Shown: positions 11,539 through 23,448 of the stretch, one piece after another | Layout: each line of letters opens with the position of its first letter | Position numbering within the stretch: the stretch's first letter is position 1 | DNA from: Undaria pinnatifida | Lineage: Eukaryota; Sar; Phaeophyceae; Laminariales; Alariaceae | Length of the DNA stretch: 64,000 nt | Assembly: GCA_012845835.1 (NCBI GenBank) | Contig: JABAKD010000012.1 | Span: 1,822,620-1,886,619, forward strand | Reading direction: 5' to 3' | Notes under the pieces: model-generated | What the model saw: only the letters and a program-made list of their open reading frames with translations | Told to the model about the DNA's origin: nothing | The model's database searches: none | Translations under genes and position numbers: made by a program

Positions 11539-13282
11539 ATTAAGACTTATATCGCGTGCCAAAAAGGATAGCTAGTACTAAATACGGGCCATTAACAAGT
11601 TACTATTACTAGAAGAGCTGTGAGTCGGCACGCCTTACGTAATCGACCAGTCATTAGTCGGACGAACATTTGGTCGGTTCACGGGGGTGCCGACTTTCCG
11701 ACTTTAAGTACTACCGGGTTTCCTTACTTGTAGGAAGGATTATTGAATACGGAAGAGAGATTTTCTTCGCCAATCGCCGCGGGCATTGACAAGTGACTCC
11801 CACGCGGTCGAAGCATTATATTATTTTATTGGACGGCCTACTACTACGTAAAGGCTGAAGCCCGCACTTGAAACATGAAAAATGTTGTTCAGAAATTGGT
11901 TATCGGTTTATCACCAAAGAAATAGAATTTCGACGTAAGAAACGCGGGTCAAGCTGCCCACCAGACTTGCCGGCCGAACTAGGCTGAGACCCTACATACA
12001 GCCGCTTTTGCCACTTAGCGACTAGTCATTACTCGTCAAATAATCCTCCCCACACCACACACAGCCCTATGAAAATCACCAACCCCTTACAAAAAAATAG
12101 TACCAGGCGTTAATTAGATAGCATATTTAAATACATCACCCCCACTCTGTATAAACTATACACTACACACCGCGGACGACTCGTCCTGGTCAGGTGTGCG
12201 TGTTTCTTTCCGCCGGGTGGCTCTTTTTTTCTTTGGATTTCAGCCAAATTCAAAAGAGGCATCCCACGGTAGGGGTTGCAGTTGTATGATTGCGCCAAAA
12301 AGCCCCTGGGCGATTGAGTTCCTCATGTGAGGAACTGCCGGTCAAGTGTCGTTTCACGAGTACATTTCATTCGTTGTGTACTAGGGCATAGAAAGCTTGG
12401 TAGGGTTGTGCGACCGAATGCCTTCGAAGTCATTTTTCAGGCGAGATGTTGAGTTCCTCATGTATGTGAGGAGCTCAGAGACTTTCTGCAGCAACCCTAC
12501 CGTGGAATGGCCCCCCCCCCCCCCCCCCCCGTTCTACTTGGCGACACGCCCGTGGGAAATGAAGCCGACCACATCCCACATCCCACACCCCGAAGGAGAA
12601 TCTTCTAGAACATAGACTATATACTTCGAAGCATGCCTTATATGATTTCCGAGTTGTGCTTTTCTTTTCTCGAGTCTGCGAGGCTGTACATTGTCTTCGC
12701 TTTTTTTTTTACGAGGGCTTGTTGGATTTCCTGTTCCCAGTATCCTTGCCTAGATCACTTTCCCTAGCTAGTGAGCAGTGAAAGTCGGTTGGTGAGCGCG
12801 AAGCAATTCTAAAAGTATTACACTCTGACCAGGTGCATCGTTCGGGCCGCATGCTCTTGGGATCGATTTCACCTACGCGTTGCGTCGACAGAAGAGGCAC
12901 AAACTTTGTACTACTTTATGCTGAACCAGAAGAATCATACAAACATAGAAACCGGTGATATACACGTGTCTGAACTTACCGGTACGAAGAGAGAAGCAGC
13001 AACAACAGCTGCACGGTGGATGGAGTGATAACCCCCCGATCGATGGCGTGTTCACGTGTGCAACGAGATCAGAGCAGGCATTGCGGGGAGGTTAGCACGT
13101 GCCCTGGTAGTACGCATATATATGCGGCAGAAGTGGAGCGTTGCGGAGAAGGCTAGCACAAAATTATGTGCGCCAATGGCGTATATGTGTAATCATGTTC
13201 GTGCACAAGATCAAAAGGGCAGGGGATACCGACGTTTGTAATTTCTCGGCTGTGGCGAGAGAGCACGTGTGGCCTCCTAATA
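11539..13282. other. Unassigned stretch
   Basis: No gene can be supported. It contains a short dispersed repeat (12386-12445), a 22-base C run near 12510, and a minus-strand GTAAGT donor at about 12981 preceded by a leucine-rich open stretch that lacks an ATG. The rest is unremarkable. Confidence 0.5.
12386..12445 (+). repeat. Short dispersed repeat R3, copy 1
   Basis: GCTTGGTAGGGTTGTGCGAC followed by CGAATGCCTTCGAAGTCATT is matched on the minus strand at 17458-17512 with a few substitutions. The core CGAATGCCTTCGAAGTCATTT is identical in both. The copies are too short to classify. Confidence 0.7.
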
Positions 13283-13711
13283 TTGAAAAAGATGATGTCG
13301 TCAGACATGCTGCACTTGGTAGGCCACAACGCCTGCTATAGACTATGCGGTTTTCGCAAGTTGAGCCAACTTCAGCACAAACGTTTTTCGCGGACAGAGA
13401 GCTGTACTTCGAGGACATGCAGTGCGGTTGTGTTCTACTGGTGGTACAGGCTGGTGACGCGCGCTATGATAGAGGTGGCGGACCAATTTGTTTCGGAGGC
13501 TCCTCTTTTTGGGAGCTTAAGACATGGCATTCTTGACCCAAAAACGGATTTGGAGAAGAATATAACACTGGTACCGGATGAAAAATTCCATGGTCTTAGG
13601 TGTAGAACGACAATCATCATGCAAAAAAATAAACCATTCCCGCCGACTTCGGGTTATGCAGCCCCGTCAATGGGAGACCATTTCAGACAAAAACTGATAC
13701 ATCTATCGTAG
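13283..13711 (+). CDS. Hypothetical ORF or 3' exon, 142 codons
   Basis: An ATG-to-TAG frame of 142 codons ends 24 bp before an R1 insertion. Residues from about 60 on have ordinary protein composition (for example EVADQFVSEAPLFGSLRHG, then FHGLRCRTTIIMQ), while the first third is cysteine- and arginine-rich and less convincing. It may be a terminal exon starting after the AG near 13472. No domain is recognised and there are no paralogues in the window. It could be a chance frame. Confidence 0.25.
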   Translation: MKKMMSSDMLHLVGHNACYRLCGFRKLSQLQHKRFSRTESCTSRTCSAVVFYWWYRLVTRAMIEVADQFVSEAPLFGSLRHGILDPKTDLEKNITLVPDEKFHGLRCRTTIIMQKNKPFPPTSGYAAPSMGDHFRQKLIHLS

Positions 13712-13734
13712 TACGAGTTTTGGTTCGCGCTGTT

Positions 13735-14933
13735 ATATATTATAAGAATGAAAATGCACTCCAGTTGTGAGATCGAAGATTTCGTCGAAACTCATCTTTG
13801 CAAGCTGTGTGTGATACTCCGATCGCGCGCATTACGAGTTGTGTGTCCTCATTAAGGATATAGGTCGGCGACTCCCCTTACAACGACAGTGTAGCTATCA
13901 GGGTCAACAGGGTGATTTTAGTCAGTCTGTGCGCGGAAACTATAAAACCCGTTTCTGAGGGGGACAAAATCTGACAGCTGTGGAGGGAAATGTATCCTTC
14001 TATCAAGTGAATCTTGTAAGTCGAATAACCGGTGAGGGGGGGGGGGCGGAGTTTTGAAGGACGTGGGGGCCTGGTTTTGATCAAAAGGGGGGTGGGAGGA
14101 GGGATGGGGGGGGGGAAGGGGGGGGCAATTTGTGCATGTAAGCTATAAATCCTTTCGAGGGGATAAATCTGACCCTTTTGGCTCCAGTTTATTATTGGGG
14201 GAGGGGGGGCGGGTTGGGCGGGGGTGGGGCGTGTGGGGCAGCTCAATATGTGCGTGGAAGCTATACATTATTTTGAGGGGATAAATGTGACGATTTTGAA
14301 AATAATGCATCAGTTTACATGTATATCCTGGGGTGAGTCGTACAATCAGTGAGTAGAGAGAGGGTGGAGTGTTCGAGGGGGTGGGGTTGGGATGGGTTGG
14401 GGGGAGGGGGGCGGGGGGGGCGGGGAGCGGGGGGGGGGGGGGGAGAGGGCGGGGGGGGGCGGGGGGGGGGGGGGGAGGAAGGGTTTTAGGTGAGGGGTTT
14501 GTTACGTGTGGTGCTACGTCTAGGCGATGGTGCGGGTGATGGGGAAGAAGGGGGCGTTCGGGGCGGGGGGGGGGGGGGGAAGCAGCGGCATGGATGGCTC
14601 TCGAAAGATAATGAGGTGATATCCTGTGCGTGAAGTGTTTATTAATCTGGCGGATTTCGATATTTGGTGGGGCGTTTGAGTAAGGGAGAACGAGAGGAGG
14701 GGGGGGGGGGGGGGTGGAATTTTTTTAGCAGGTTTAGGTCACAAATATTATTCAAATACACTTCGGCTGTGAGATCAAATATATGTAGGGGCTTGTTATA
14801 CGCGTGGTGCTAGGTCTAGGCGATCGTGCGGGTGGTTGGAAAAGAGGGGACGTTGAAGGGGGGGAGGGGGTGGGGGGAAAAGAATTGAAAACTACGTCAT
14901 GGATGGTCAGAAAGATAATGACGTGATATGTAG
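13735..14933 (+). repeat. R1 dispersed repeat, near-complete copy
   Basis: It starts with the AT-rich end and head (GCACTCCAGTTGTGAGATCG), followed by module A (GCGCGGAAACTATAAAACCC), modules B and C (each with a variant of GGAAGCTATA ... GGGGATAAATCTGAC), very long G runs, and the D module twice, the second preceded by its own mini-terminus near 14760. Modules A-C are related to each other and each ends in a G run. Confidence 0.9.
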
Positions 14934-15270
14934 TAGCAGTTGCATTCGGAACGCAGTTTGGATGTTGCCTTGTCACGCATGCTGGGTGGTGTCGTCGTCA
15001 TTGTTGTCGTGTTTTTCCTTGTTTTGCCTCAAGTGTGCTTTGATTTTTTTGTTGAGTACCGGGGCGATGATGGCGGTATAGACAACACTATAAAATGTCG
15101 TCAGGTTCAGTAAGACGGCGATGGATCATGCGGGAACGCCCCTGCTTGTGGAAGAAATACAAAACGCATATTATACGGGAATTAATAGCCATCGTAGCAT
15201 TAACACCGCAAAAATATCACTCAAAAAAAACGTTCCTCCTGTCCACTATTGCGCATCTATCTGCATTTAG
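14934..15270. other. Unassigned stretch
   Basis: Short T-rich region between two R1 copies in opposite orientation. I see nothing in it that supports a gene. Confidence 0.5.
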
Positions 15271-16004
15271 CACGCAGCGCAGGTACAATATTTTGCTCGC
15301 ATCCACCTCCGTCTCCGTCCCCTCCCCCTCCCCCCCCCCCCCGCCGCCCTACCGAAAATCACCCCACTCACGCACAAACAATCTCCCCCTCCCCTGCCGC
15401 CCCACCTAAAATCGAATTCCGCCAGAATAACAAACAACACACGAAAAAAAGGTGATATCACCTTTTTACCACCATTCCAACCATCCATGCAGTAGCCCCA
15501 ATACATTAAATTGGGTCTTGAAGTTTTCAACCTTCCCCCTCCCCCCCCCCCGCCCTCTCCTTCCTCGCCACCCCCACCATCGCCCAGACCTAGCATCACG
15601 CGCACAGCGGTAAGCTCCTATACTTATATGCGCCCGAAAATGTTGAAAATGTTGGAAATACTCCCCCCCCCGCATAAAAACCCACCTCTTCCCTCATCGG
15701 TTATGCGACTTACCTGGTACAAGAGTACATATATATGATAATGTAATGCATTCCACAGCCGTCAGCCTCTGTCCACGTCAAAAACGGGTTTCATAGTTTC
15801 CGTGCACATATTGATTAACATAACCCTGTTGACACTAGTACACCAGCTAGTTCTAAGGAGGTTCGCCGATATCTATCCTCAATGAGGACACACCTCCAGT
15901 AGTACTAGGGGCGATCTTAGTAACACGCACACACAGCCTGCAATACGAGTTTCGACGAAATCTGATATTCGATCTCACGGCTGGGGCGTATTTTAATTTT
16001 TTAT
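15271..16004 (-). repeat. R1 dispersed repeat, modular copy
   Basis: Minus-orientation copy with C-rich tracts, D module (CCATCCATGCAGTAGC and GCCCAGACCTAGCATC), module A and a diverged head (ATTCGATCTCACGGCTGG). The sequence CTTACCTGGTACAAG replaces the CTTACA of sibling copies near 15710 (see findings). Confidence 0.85.
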
Positions 16005-16455
16005 TAAACGGTAATGCTTGTTTGTGGGAGCATTAGCAACCCAGTGATTTTGTTGCCCCCGGCGCTGGTTGGGCGTTGGGCGTTTGTTCTCCACATAAAC
16101 TTGACATTTCCACCCATCTATATAATACATGAAGCACAAGCAACGTACGGGGTGATACCTCCCAGGGAGATGAGCTTTCCCTGTGGCCACACAATACGAG
16201 ACAGACATACACGTGTTGCCGATACAGCAAGGCGTGGGGTGCGTATGCAATGCCAACCGCAATGTCCAAGTGGGCGAAAAAATCTCCAAGCCAGCACATA
16301 GCAGACTACTTTTGAAAAAATAAACGAAAGGAAGGGCAAGAAAGAAGAATGAGAAAGAATAAAAAACAAAAAAGGAAAGCCGGAAACATAGTCTAGAGGG
16401 AAACAGGACGGCACGAGGAAAACGCACACAGAACACGTCCTACAAACGCAATAAG

Positions 16456-16570
16456 AGAGCCATCAACTACGAAAACAAAGGACATGCCGCCATCTAACCA
16501 ATGGCTGAGAGCCAACAACTACAAAAACAAAGGACATGACGCCATCCAACTAATGGCTGGGGCAGCAACC
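16456..16570. repeat. Two tandem units of about 57 bp
   Basis: Each unit runs AACTACGAAAACAAAGGACA (second copy AACTACAAAAACAAAGGACA), then a GACGCCATC-type segment and an AATGGCTG end. The two units differ by a handful of substitutions. Confidence 0.8.
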
Positions 16571-17457
16571 ATAGACTAATGGGTTCTGAATGACCCTTCT
16601 TTGTGTTGAAGTAGGGGAACTGCCGCACCGACCCCAGTGGTTCGGCGTCTGTCGCGTAAAGCACAACAGGCGACGCAAGGCGCAGGCGCGCGATCCTGTC
16701 AACAGCAGTGCTCCGAGTGGGGGATGCGTGGCTGGTCGGTGTCGGGAAGCGTTCCCCTCATGGGTTCCGGTGTCATTATTAGTCTCTCCTCATGACTCGC
16801 TGGCTAGGCTACAAGGTTGTGCTTTATTTCCCTAACTAAAAAAACAGAATGCAAAAAAACAGGCATATAACAGGGCTAGGCAGGGTAGTGAAGGGTAGTG
16901 CACGCCGTGTGTAGTGAGATGAGGGGCGTCCTACTTGTCCCATCATCGTCACCAACATTAGTATCGCCCACCGATGATGGCCTTGACGTATGTGTGACAT
17001 CTAATGGCACTTAATATCATGTGGTTTCACCTCAACCATGATGTGATTTTACGTCGAATCTACACACTATCCGGCTACGGAGGGCACTCCATTACAATCC
17101 CTCCGCTTGGGTCACCGGAGGGCCGCCGGAGGCAAAAACAAAATGCGATATATGCGCGAATACACGCCTGAAAACCAAGCACTGCTACTGGAAAGAAACA
17201 CTCGCCTACATCTAACTGCGATTTAGAAAAAAAAGACTCTAACAAACATCTTTCGACCGCGCGTAGAAAAATGAAGCGGCGCGCAAAATCGCGAGGTCGC
17301 GCAGAATAATGTAATAATAATATCATGACACATATCCCGCGGGAAGGGTGCTGCTGAATGAAGCACATTCATTCGTTCGAAGAAGCTCCTCGGCTCCTGA
17401 ACATGCGATGCGGAGCTCAACGTCGACATAATAATCACATCCATCATCATCACCCGA

Positions 17458-17512
17458 TCAAATGACTTCGAAGGCATTCGTCCGCGCAACCCGGCCAAGC
17501 GTGTACGCCCTA
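17458..17512 (-). repeat. Short dispersed repeat R3, copy 2
   Basis: Reverse-strand counterpart of 12386-12445. It shares GGGTTGCGCGGACGAATGCC and TTCGAAGTCATTT. Confidence 0.7.
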
Positions 17513-18316
17513 GACTAGTCCATTTTTTTTTCGTATACTCGTAAAAGTTGGCTGACCATTCGGTTAGCCGTTGTTAGTTCCTCATCACTTTTGGAGCTCG
17601 ACCGCAACACTACCAGAAACGTTTTGGCTCAAAAAGTGCAACCCCTACACCGCACTAGACCGCACTGTAGCGGGTCGCATTATAGAGAGATGACTCAAAA
17701 CGGTTATTATCTTGACCCAAATGTTGCGCCCGCGCAACAGCCCACCAGACAATAAATGCCCTGCTGCCGCATGGTCTACACCACCTGCGCACTGTTTCCG
17801 ATCGACAGCAGTGATGCCCACACCGTCATCATCACCCCCGTATCCATTTCCACGCCCGCTACAAACACGAACCTCAAAAACAAGTGAAGGCAAACCTGCG
17901 CTTTCAGATACCGTATTTTTTAATTTTATTTCCGCAAATTATTAGCTCAAAGAAAGTGCGCGCACCCTACAATAGCCTCAGAACTACCAAAACCAACGCC
18001 AGCATGATATTAAAACATACTTAGTAATAGCATTCGAGGGTAACCAACATACATAATAAGTAGAGACGTAATATCAGAGACGACACGCACATCAGTAGTA
18101 GTAGCCAGTATGATCTTGTCGCTGCTTGACAACACGGAATCCTGCACAGGATACATGTGAAGCTCGCAACTTGCATCGTCAGTATGGAGTCAGTATGTCC
18201 CCATCTAGGAGTAGAAGTGCTAAGAAAGTGCTGATGATCTGTTCCATATCATCACTCACTGCTGTTGTTGTTGTTTTCAGCTTGCACGTAATACCGTGCA
18301 GCAAGCTGTACGTACG

Positions 18317-18530
18317 CCATAGAAGCAAGTACCACTTACTGCTGTTTTTTTTCATGGTCCATGCGGGATATGGACTAATATTCATGTCAGCCTGACAGGG
18401 TGCATAGGTAGGGGGGTGTGACCATAGAAGTTAGTACCACTTACTACTGCTGTTTATTTCATGGTCCATGCAGGATACGTATAGACTAATATTCATGTCA
18501 GCCTGACCGGGTGCATAGGTAGGGGCGTGT
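18317..18530. repeat. Two 105-bp tandem units
   Basis: CCATAGAAGCAAGTACCACT at 18317 recurs as CCATAGAAGTTAGTACCACT at 18422. Both units continue through CATGGTCCATGC and AATATTCATGTCAGCCTGAC to GGTGCATAGGTAGGGG. Confidence 0.9.
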
Positions 18531-19150
18531 GATCTGAAATTCGAAAGTACGTCCAAAGAGCCAATCTACTACTCGTAGCGGTAAAATCCGTGAACTGAAG
18601 TGATGGGTTTATATTTCGAGTGTGGTTTTTGCTTATTTATCGCCAATAAACCGTAAAACTTGGTAGTTTTTCAGCGGGGCGTATACTTTTTGCAAGTCGA
18701 TTATGACCCCGAGCTCTCTGGCAAGTTCAATCGTCAGGATTTTTCCACTGTATTTTTATATTCACACGATTTGACGGAGATATTATCATAAAACAAGGAA
18801 TATCACGTGATCTTCATAGCTTTTATTGCGGAGGTAGTACTTCACGACAAGAAAAAAAAATGAGCGGGAAACGATTCCTTTTGCCGTGCTTCAAACCAGC
18901 AAAATAATTGGGTTATTGGAAAACTAAACTTCGCGATGTATTCAGAATTTCATGGTTTTATCCATTTTGGTAGTTTTATAATAGCTCACTTTATTTAGCC
19001 AGATATTGCGTTGCCTTTTTATGGTAACCGCCCGTATATGACTCGATTTCAGCACGGGGATCGTCTTCTTTTTTTCTCGACCGTATTCGACTCCCTTGGC
19101 CTTGGTGATCACGACCAAGCAAGGTCGTTTTTATATTCAATTTGACATAA

Positions 19151-19240
19151 TCGGAGTATCACACACAGCTTGCAAAGATGAGTTTCGAAGAAATCTTCGA
19201 TCTCACAGCTGGAGTGTATTTTCATTTTTTATAATATATT
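19151..19240 (-). repeat. R1 head only (truncated copy)
   Basis: Only the last 90 bp of R1 is present: CGGAGTATCACACACAGC, then GATCTCACAGCTGGAGTG and the T-rich end. All modules are missing, as expected for a copy truncated away from its conserved end. Confidence 0.9.
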
Positions 19241-19752
19241 TCAAAAGTTATTCGCCGAAAACAGAGTAGACAAATTGTCCTGCACGGACTATACCTTAGT
19301 TCCTTTTTCGTTGTCAATGGTCCATCTATGGAGTTGTGGCTTGCATCTTTTATTGCCCGCATGTGTTCGGCGCGGTGGACAATGCATGACCAAATCACCT
19401 TGCCGTATTCGCCGATGTCAATCTCCGCCTCTCGAAGTTTGTGGCCGCAGAGCTGGATGTAGTCGGGTGGGAAACTCAGAGTAATGCGAAGAACACACCC
19501 TGCTGTGTACGTGGAAGGGATCTGCTGTATCATCATGTCATACGTTACCTCAGCCGGACGACGTACACACGGTACATCTCGGTGAGGTACTTCCGAGTTA
19601 CACCCAGCATCAAATTTACCTACCGATTATACCATTTGAGCTACCTCAATATCCAAGGATGGATGAAAACGATCCATCCCTTGCGGTTGATACGGACGCG
19701 CAACATGTGTACCTACTTCATCGCGCGAATGCAGGCCTTACTTACCCATTAA
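19241..19752 (-). pseudogene. Candidate exon fragments of an unknown gene
   Basis: Three minus-strand blocks have strong coding flavour. One, about 19510-19240, reads like protein throughout (for example ITLSFPPDYIQLCGHKLR, then DIGEYGKVIWSCIVHRAEHM). Two short upstream blocks end at AG|GT (near 19549 and 19636; residues such as YLTEMYRVYVVRLR). Phases do not join cleanly with any splice combination I tried, the spacing between the two upstream blocks is too short for a normal intron, and the downstream end runs into an R1 head. It is probably a decayed or interrupted gene. The family is not recognised. Confidence 0.25.
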
Positions 19753-20921
19753 TTTCGCTCAAGCCTACCGGAACCCTGATCATCGGCGACGTGTCATGGC
19801 TGCTCGACACGACGAAGGATGCTGTAAAAAACTATCCTCGTCCCCACGCGTTGCCTTTTTTGCGAAGGGCCATTATATCGAACGATGAGTTCGGGGTGGC
19901 AAGAGGCACTATATTCCACGAGGAGATGTGGCCGGGCAGCTGGTTTCAAAACCGGCGCTTAATTCCAAGAATAGTTGGGTGGGCTAGGTCTACAGCCGTA
20001 GGACGACTCTCGTTCAAGCCTACCGGCACCCTGATAACCGCGTTGTAAAAGCAGGTATGTGTGTACATAGTATATAGTATACAAGGTCCCCCTGCGGGAT
20101 GCGGGTAACGTGAAGTCCCGGGGACGTCGCGTGGCGAAAAGGGAGACACCGGTAAAACACGCATGAAAGTTTTCCCACCAATAATGGTGTTACGCGTACT
20201 CACATAGATAAACTCCGCTGCCTTTGTTAGAGGAAACGTATGGCGTGAGCTAGTGCATTTCTCCAAAGAAAGAGTAGTAGCGGTAGTACTCAGCGGGAAG
20301 AGTGTGATAGCGGTGGAGGCACGTTGTACTGATGTACCCTTAAACGAATTATAAGTGGTCAGGAGATGCGGACCGACAAGTAAGTGGGTCTCTCCCAGGC
20401 ACGAACAACAAGTAAACCGCATCCTTCCTGGAAAAAAAACACAAAAATATTGCGAAGGTGGGGTTTCCACCTAGGCGATATTTTAATATGCGCGGACCAC
20501 GTATGGCAAAAATACCCCAACAGCCCGCGGTCGTTTAAAACTCCAGACTCACGTAATTCGGCTCTAAGCAACCAATATCGCGATATTTACGAGTTGCGCC
20601 ACGCAAAGGTCGTAGTAAAAGTCGGCAGTATCCACGGAAGAAACCAGTGAGAAGCAGGCATCTGTCCCGTATCGCATCGTACGCGTTCGGTGTTTCTTTT
20701 CCCCGAAAAGACTCTTTGAAGGATGGCGTGCTTTGCTGTTGCTGTGGTCCCTGACTCCGTTGCTGTAATCGTTTGCCGGCTAAGTGCATGCGGTCGTGTT
20801 GGTACGCAGCGGACAAAAATAAGTTTGTGTTGCTTCGTACTTGACGTGCTCCTCGCTGCTGATTGCTGATTGATCATCTCTACCACCAGTACGTAGTGAT
20901 TTTTTTTTTTTGGCACACTTC
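19753..20921. other. Unassigned stretch
   Basis: A plus-strand frame (19659-20048) is notable only for a repeated 27-bp phrase around CAAGCCTACCGG...CCCTGAT (near 19769 and 20015). Several overlapping frames between 20360 and 20916 have no consistent splice structure. No gene is supported. Confidence 0.45.
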
Positions 20922-21197
20922 TACTTCCAGCTTCTGGACATTCAAGCCGTGATCACAGGTGTCGTTCCCCCCCCCCCCCCCCCCCCCCCCGTTTACAGTC
21001 TTCCTTTTTTTTAGCGCGTATATATGTGGTTCAGCACCCACTGATCGTTGATTTTTCATCGCGTGTTGCTAACTCACGCTCTCGCGCTTTCCGCAAGTCC
21101 CACGGAGTTTTATACGTCGAGTACGAACTCGGGGGTATTGGAACTCACGAAATTGACCTATACCAGGCTCGATTTGATAACCTGATACGTCACCGGG
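20922..21197 (-). repeat. S1 tRNA-derived SINE, copy 4
   Basis: Minus-strand copy. The right end gives the tRNA-like 5' part (GCCCCGGTGACGTATCAGG, A-box region) and a drifted B box. The left end gives the tail segment CTTCCAGCTTCTGGACA, and a pure run of about 24 C replaces the C-rich middle of its siblings. A second tRNA-like start, GCCCCGGTGGTCTAGTGGG, lies just outside at about 21219. Confidence 0.75.
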
Positions 21198-21619
21198 GCA
21201 GTGAGCGATATATGGCCGATCGCCCCGGTGGTCTAGTGGGGGTACACTGTTAATACTATGAATAGCATTGGTCCTTAAGTTAAATAACCACCGCGTTGTG
21301 AGCGTTGTTGACTTTATTTATTTTCGGCAATTACGAGAAGAAAATGATCAACTAACTGCTGAAATCGCCAAGCAGGGTGGGTAGGTACAGGTCGACGCGA
21401 ATCGTCTAGGTAGGGGAGAAACTACTGAATTCTTCTCGCGATAAAATTAGGGCACGTACCGTAGTGGGGATGGGGGAGTGGAGTCCGCTATATGACCCCG
21501 GATCTGAGTTGTACTACTGACAGGGCCAGAGTAGTGCGAGAATCACAGTAAATGGGATGGGGCAAAGAAAAGAAGTGAAGTGTAGTACTGCTGCTGTGAT
21601 AAAACGATAACCAAGCAAG
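21198..21619. repeat. Dispersed repeat R2 and flank
   Basis: The part 21395-21560 (CTACTGAATTCTTCTCGCGATAAAA, then GGCACGTACCG, then CCCCGGATCTGAGTT) recurs twice at 41575-41870. The sequence is purine-rich and non-coding. The rest of the stretch shows nothing. Confidence 0.6.
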
Positions 21620-22880
21620 ATGAACCGATCGACTCGATCTGGACCGACTGCTGTATATTATGCAATTGGTCCATGTACAACTTCTCTGATCACAGGCCAG
21701 TATGAGATGATAGTGACTTCCTTGAGCTTACTGAACTTCTTAGCGAGTGGTGGTTTCCTCTATCTCCGAACCCCGGCCGAGCCGATCAATCGAAGGTTGG
21801 GTTACACTGTGCGGGGTGGTTTTGAGGCAGGGGGTCAAATGAAGTGTCCGCGTATCGCGGGGTTGGGGTATACGAATAAAAAGTCAGCAGTGGCGCGAGT
21901 TGCCCCATTTTTTTCTAGTTGAAAATAACTTGCAGGGTTTCTGAACTGGGGTTGGACCCTGTTCTGTGGTGCTGGCGTTGTATACGAACCTCAGCTAGCT
22001 AAGGCTTCCACACCATGCGGTGTGGTGTCGGCGCGAGAGAAGTCGGTTTTCGTCCCCGGTTTGTTGGCGTTGATGGGGTATGGAAGGATTTCTGGAACGG
22101 CGATGGGGGCCTATCCTGCGTCGAAACGCCCCCCGCCCGTTTGCTGGTTTGTCTCCTCACCGGGTGTCGCTGGCTCTACGAGCTGCACAGTCACTCAACG
22201 ATAAGCCAATGTGAATAATCGATGATTGTCGCACCATCGTGCGGGGCTGTGTCGACCCGCGGGAGAAATCGGATATCGTCCCGGTTTTGTCAGGATTTCT
22301 GAAACGGGCACAGGACTCTATATCCTCCCATGGTGGCGTTGCCCTTATGTCCGAGCCCCAGCCAATCAGCGGTAAGCGAATATGGTTGGAGTTCCACGTT
22401 GTGCGGAGTGGTGTCGGCACGGGAGGTCATCGTTATCGTTCCCGCGTTTTTGGAGCTGTAGAGATTCGGGGGATTCATGAATTCGGGGATGGGACCCTAT
22501 TTTTCCCGTATGCGACGGAAATGCCCCCCATTGATGGGTCTCTATCCGCCTAGGACCGCGCTGTGGAGCTTGAACCAATCAGCGATTAGCCAACGGGATT
22601 GGGGTTTTCTCACCATGCAGGGTGGTGTCGACCCGAAAAAGCTCGGTTTGCTTCTCCGGTTGATGAAACTCTTAGAGATGTGGAACGACCTCTGGACCGG
22701 GGATGGGACCCTATATCCTCCCGAGGTAGAGCTGGCTCAACATACGAACCATGGCCAATCAGAATGTCAGTCGGCCGGTGGGGTTGGGATTTCCACACCG
22801 TGCGGGGAGGAATCATGTGTGGATGGATTAAGATCCCGGCATGTGACCCTATCGTGCCCGGGTGAGGCCTATCCTTAGTG
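21620..22880 (+). repeat. Degenerate tandem repeat, about six units of 160-225 bp
   Basis: A landmark like CCATGCGGTGTGGTGTCG occurs near 21807, 22015, 22240, 22403, 22616 and 22800. Each is followed by a GAAATCGG-type and GGGGATGGGACCCTAT-type phrase and preceded by a CCAATCAGC phrase. Units vary in length and identity, so this is an old satellite-like array. Open frames on both strands simply follow it. Confidence 0.75.
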
Positions 22881-23440
22881 TATGAATCCTGTCCAATGCG
22901 CCATCAGACAAAACAGACGTATTTTTATTTTCGACTAATAAAACTCGTGTCTGAAATTCTTAGCTGACAAAATCGTAAGCGCTGTAGTCGCGTGCTGTGT
23001 ATCTACAAGAAGTGAGCGATCTACACAACTAGCAACATGCAGCAGCATTGCAATATAATTCGAGGAGTTGAATGACGAAGGCAGTCATACCACCATGTTT
23101 TGCGCCTGGAACAACGTCAGCACGTTTCTCCACGACCAGACAACACACAGACACTCAGTCAGTCTGGGAGGCTCGGATCAAGATGATACTATTATATCAT
23201 GCATTGTATATTTCAGAAGCTGGGTCAGTGCGCGTATCTCAGTGGCTACAAAGAGGACTCGCAGCGGACATGGTCAGTAACGTTACTGACCCCGAATGCT
23301 TGATTGAGTTAACATTTCACAAGAAACGCACTCGACACGTTTCGTCGCCAGGTTAAAGGGTCAGTCGGCGTGTGAGCGTATTTATCCGATCGAAATCTGT
23401 TGAATGAATCTCGGAATCGGATTCGTTAAAACAACGGTAG
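22881..23440. other. Unassigned stretch
   Basis: I see no gene, repeat or signal that can be supported between the tandem array and the hAT-like element. Confidence 0.5.
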
Positions 23441-23448
23441 CTATTAAT

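Larger units (their letters stand above)
16005..19150. other. Unassigned stretch with local tandem duplications
   Basis: No gene can be supported over 3.1 kb. Overlapping open frames near 16014-16436 exist on both strands without splice or domain support. The stretch includes two tandem duplications (16456-16570 and 18317-18530) and one R3 repeat copy (17458-17512). Confidence 0.5.

Noticed and set aside
12960-13055. Leucine-rich stretch ending in a consensus GTAAGT donor on the minus strand, looking like a signal-peptide exon.
   Set aside because: No in-frame ATG or convincing acceptor lies upstream, and the leucine run comes from CTGTTG repeats.
15095-15455. Proline-rich plus-strand frames such as SPSPPPPPP.
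   Set aside because: They are translations of the C-rich tracts of R1 copies, as are the glycine-rich frames near 25056, 57196, 59928 and 61813.
19580-19660. tRNA-like sequence on the minus strand (TAGCTCAAATGGTATAATCGG with partly pairing ends).
   Set aside because: The anticodon stem does not form and the B box is poor, so neither a tRNA gene nor a SINE head can be supported.
21217-21245. GCCCCGGTGGTCTAGTGGGGG, resembling a tRNA 5' end.
   Set aside because: No B box follows at the right distance. It is probably a fragment of another SINE head.
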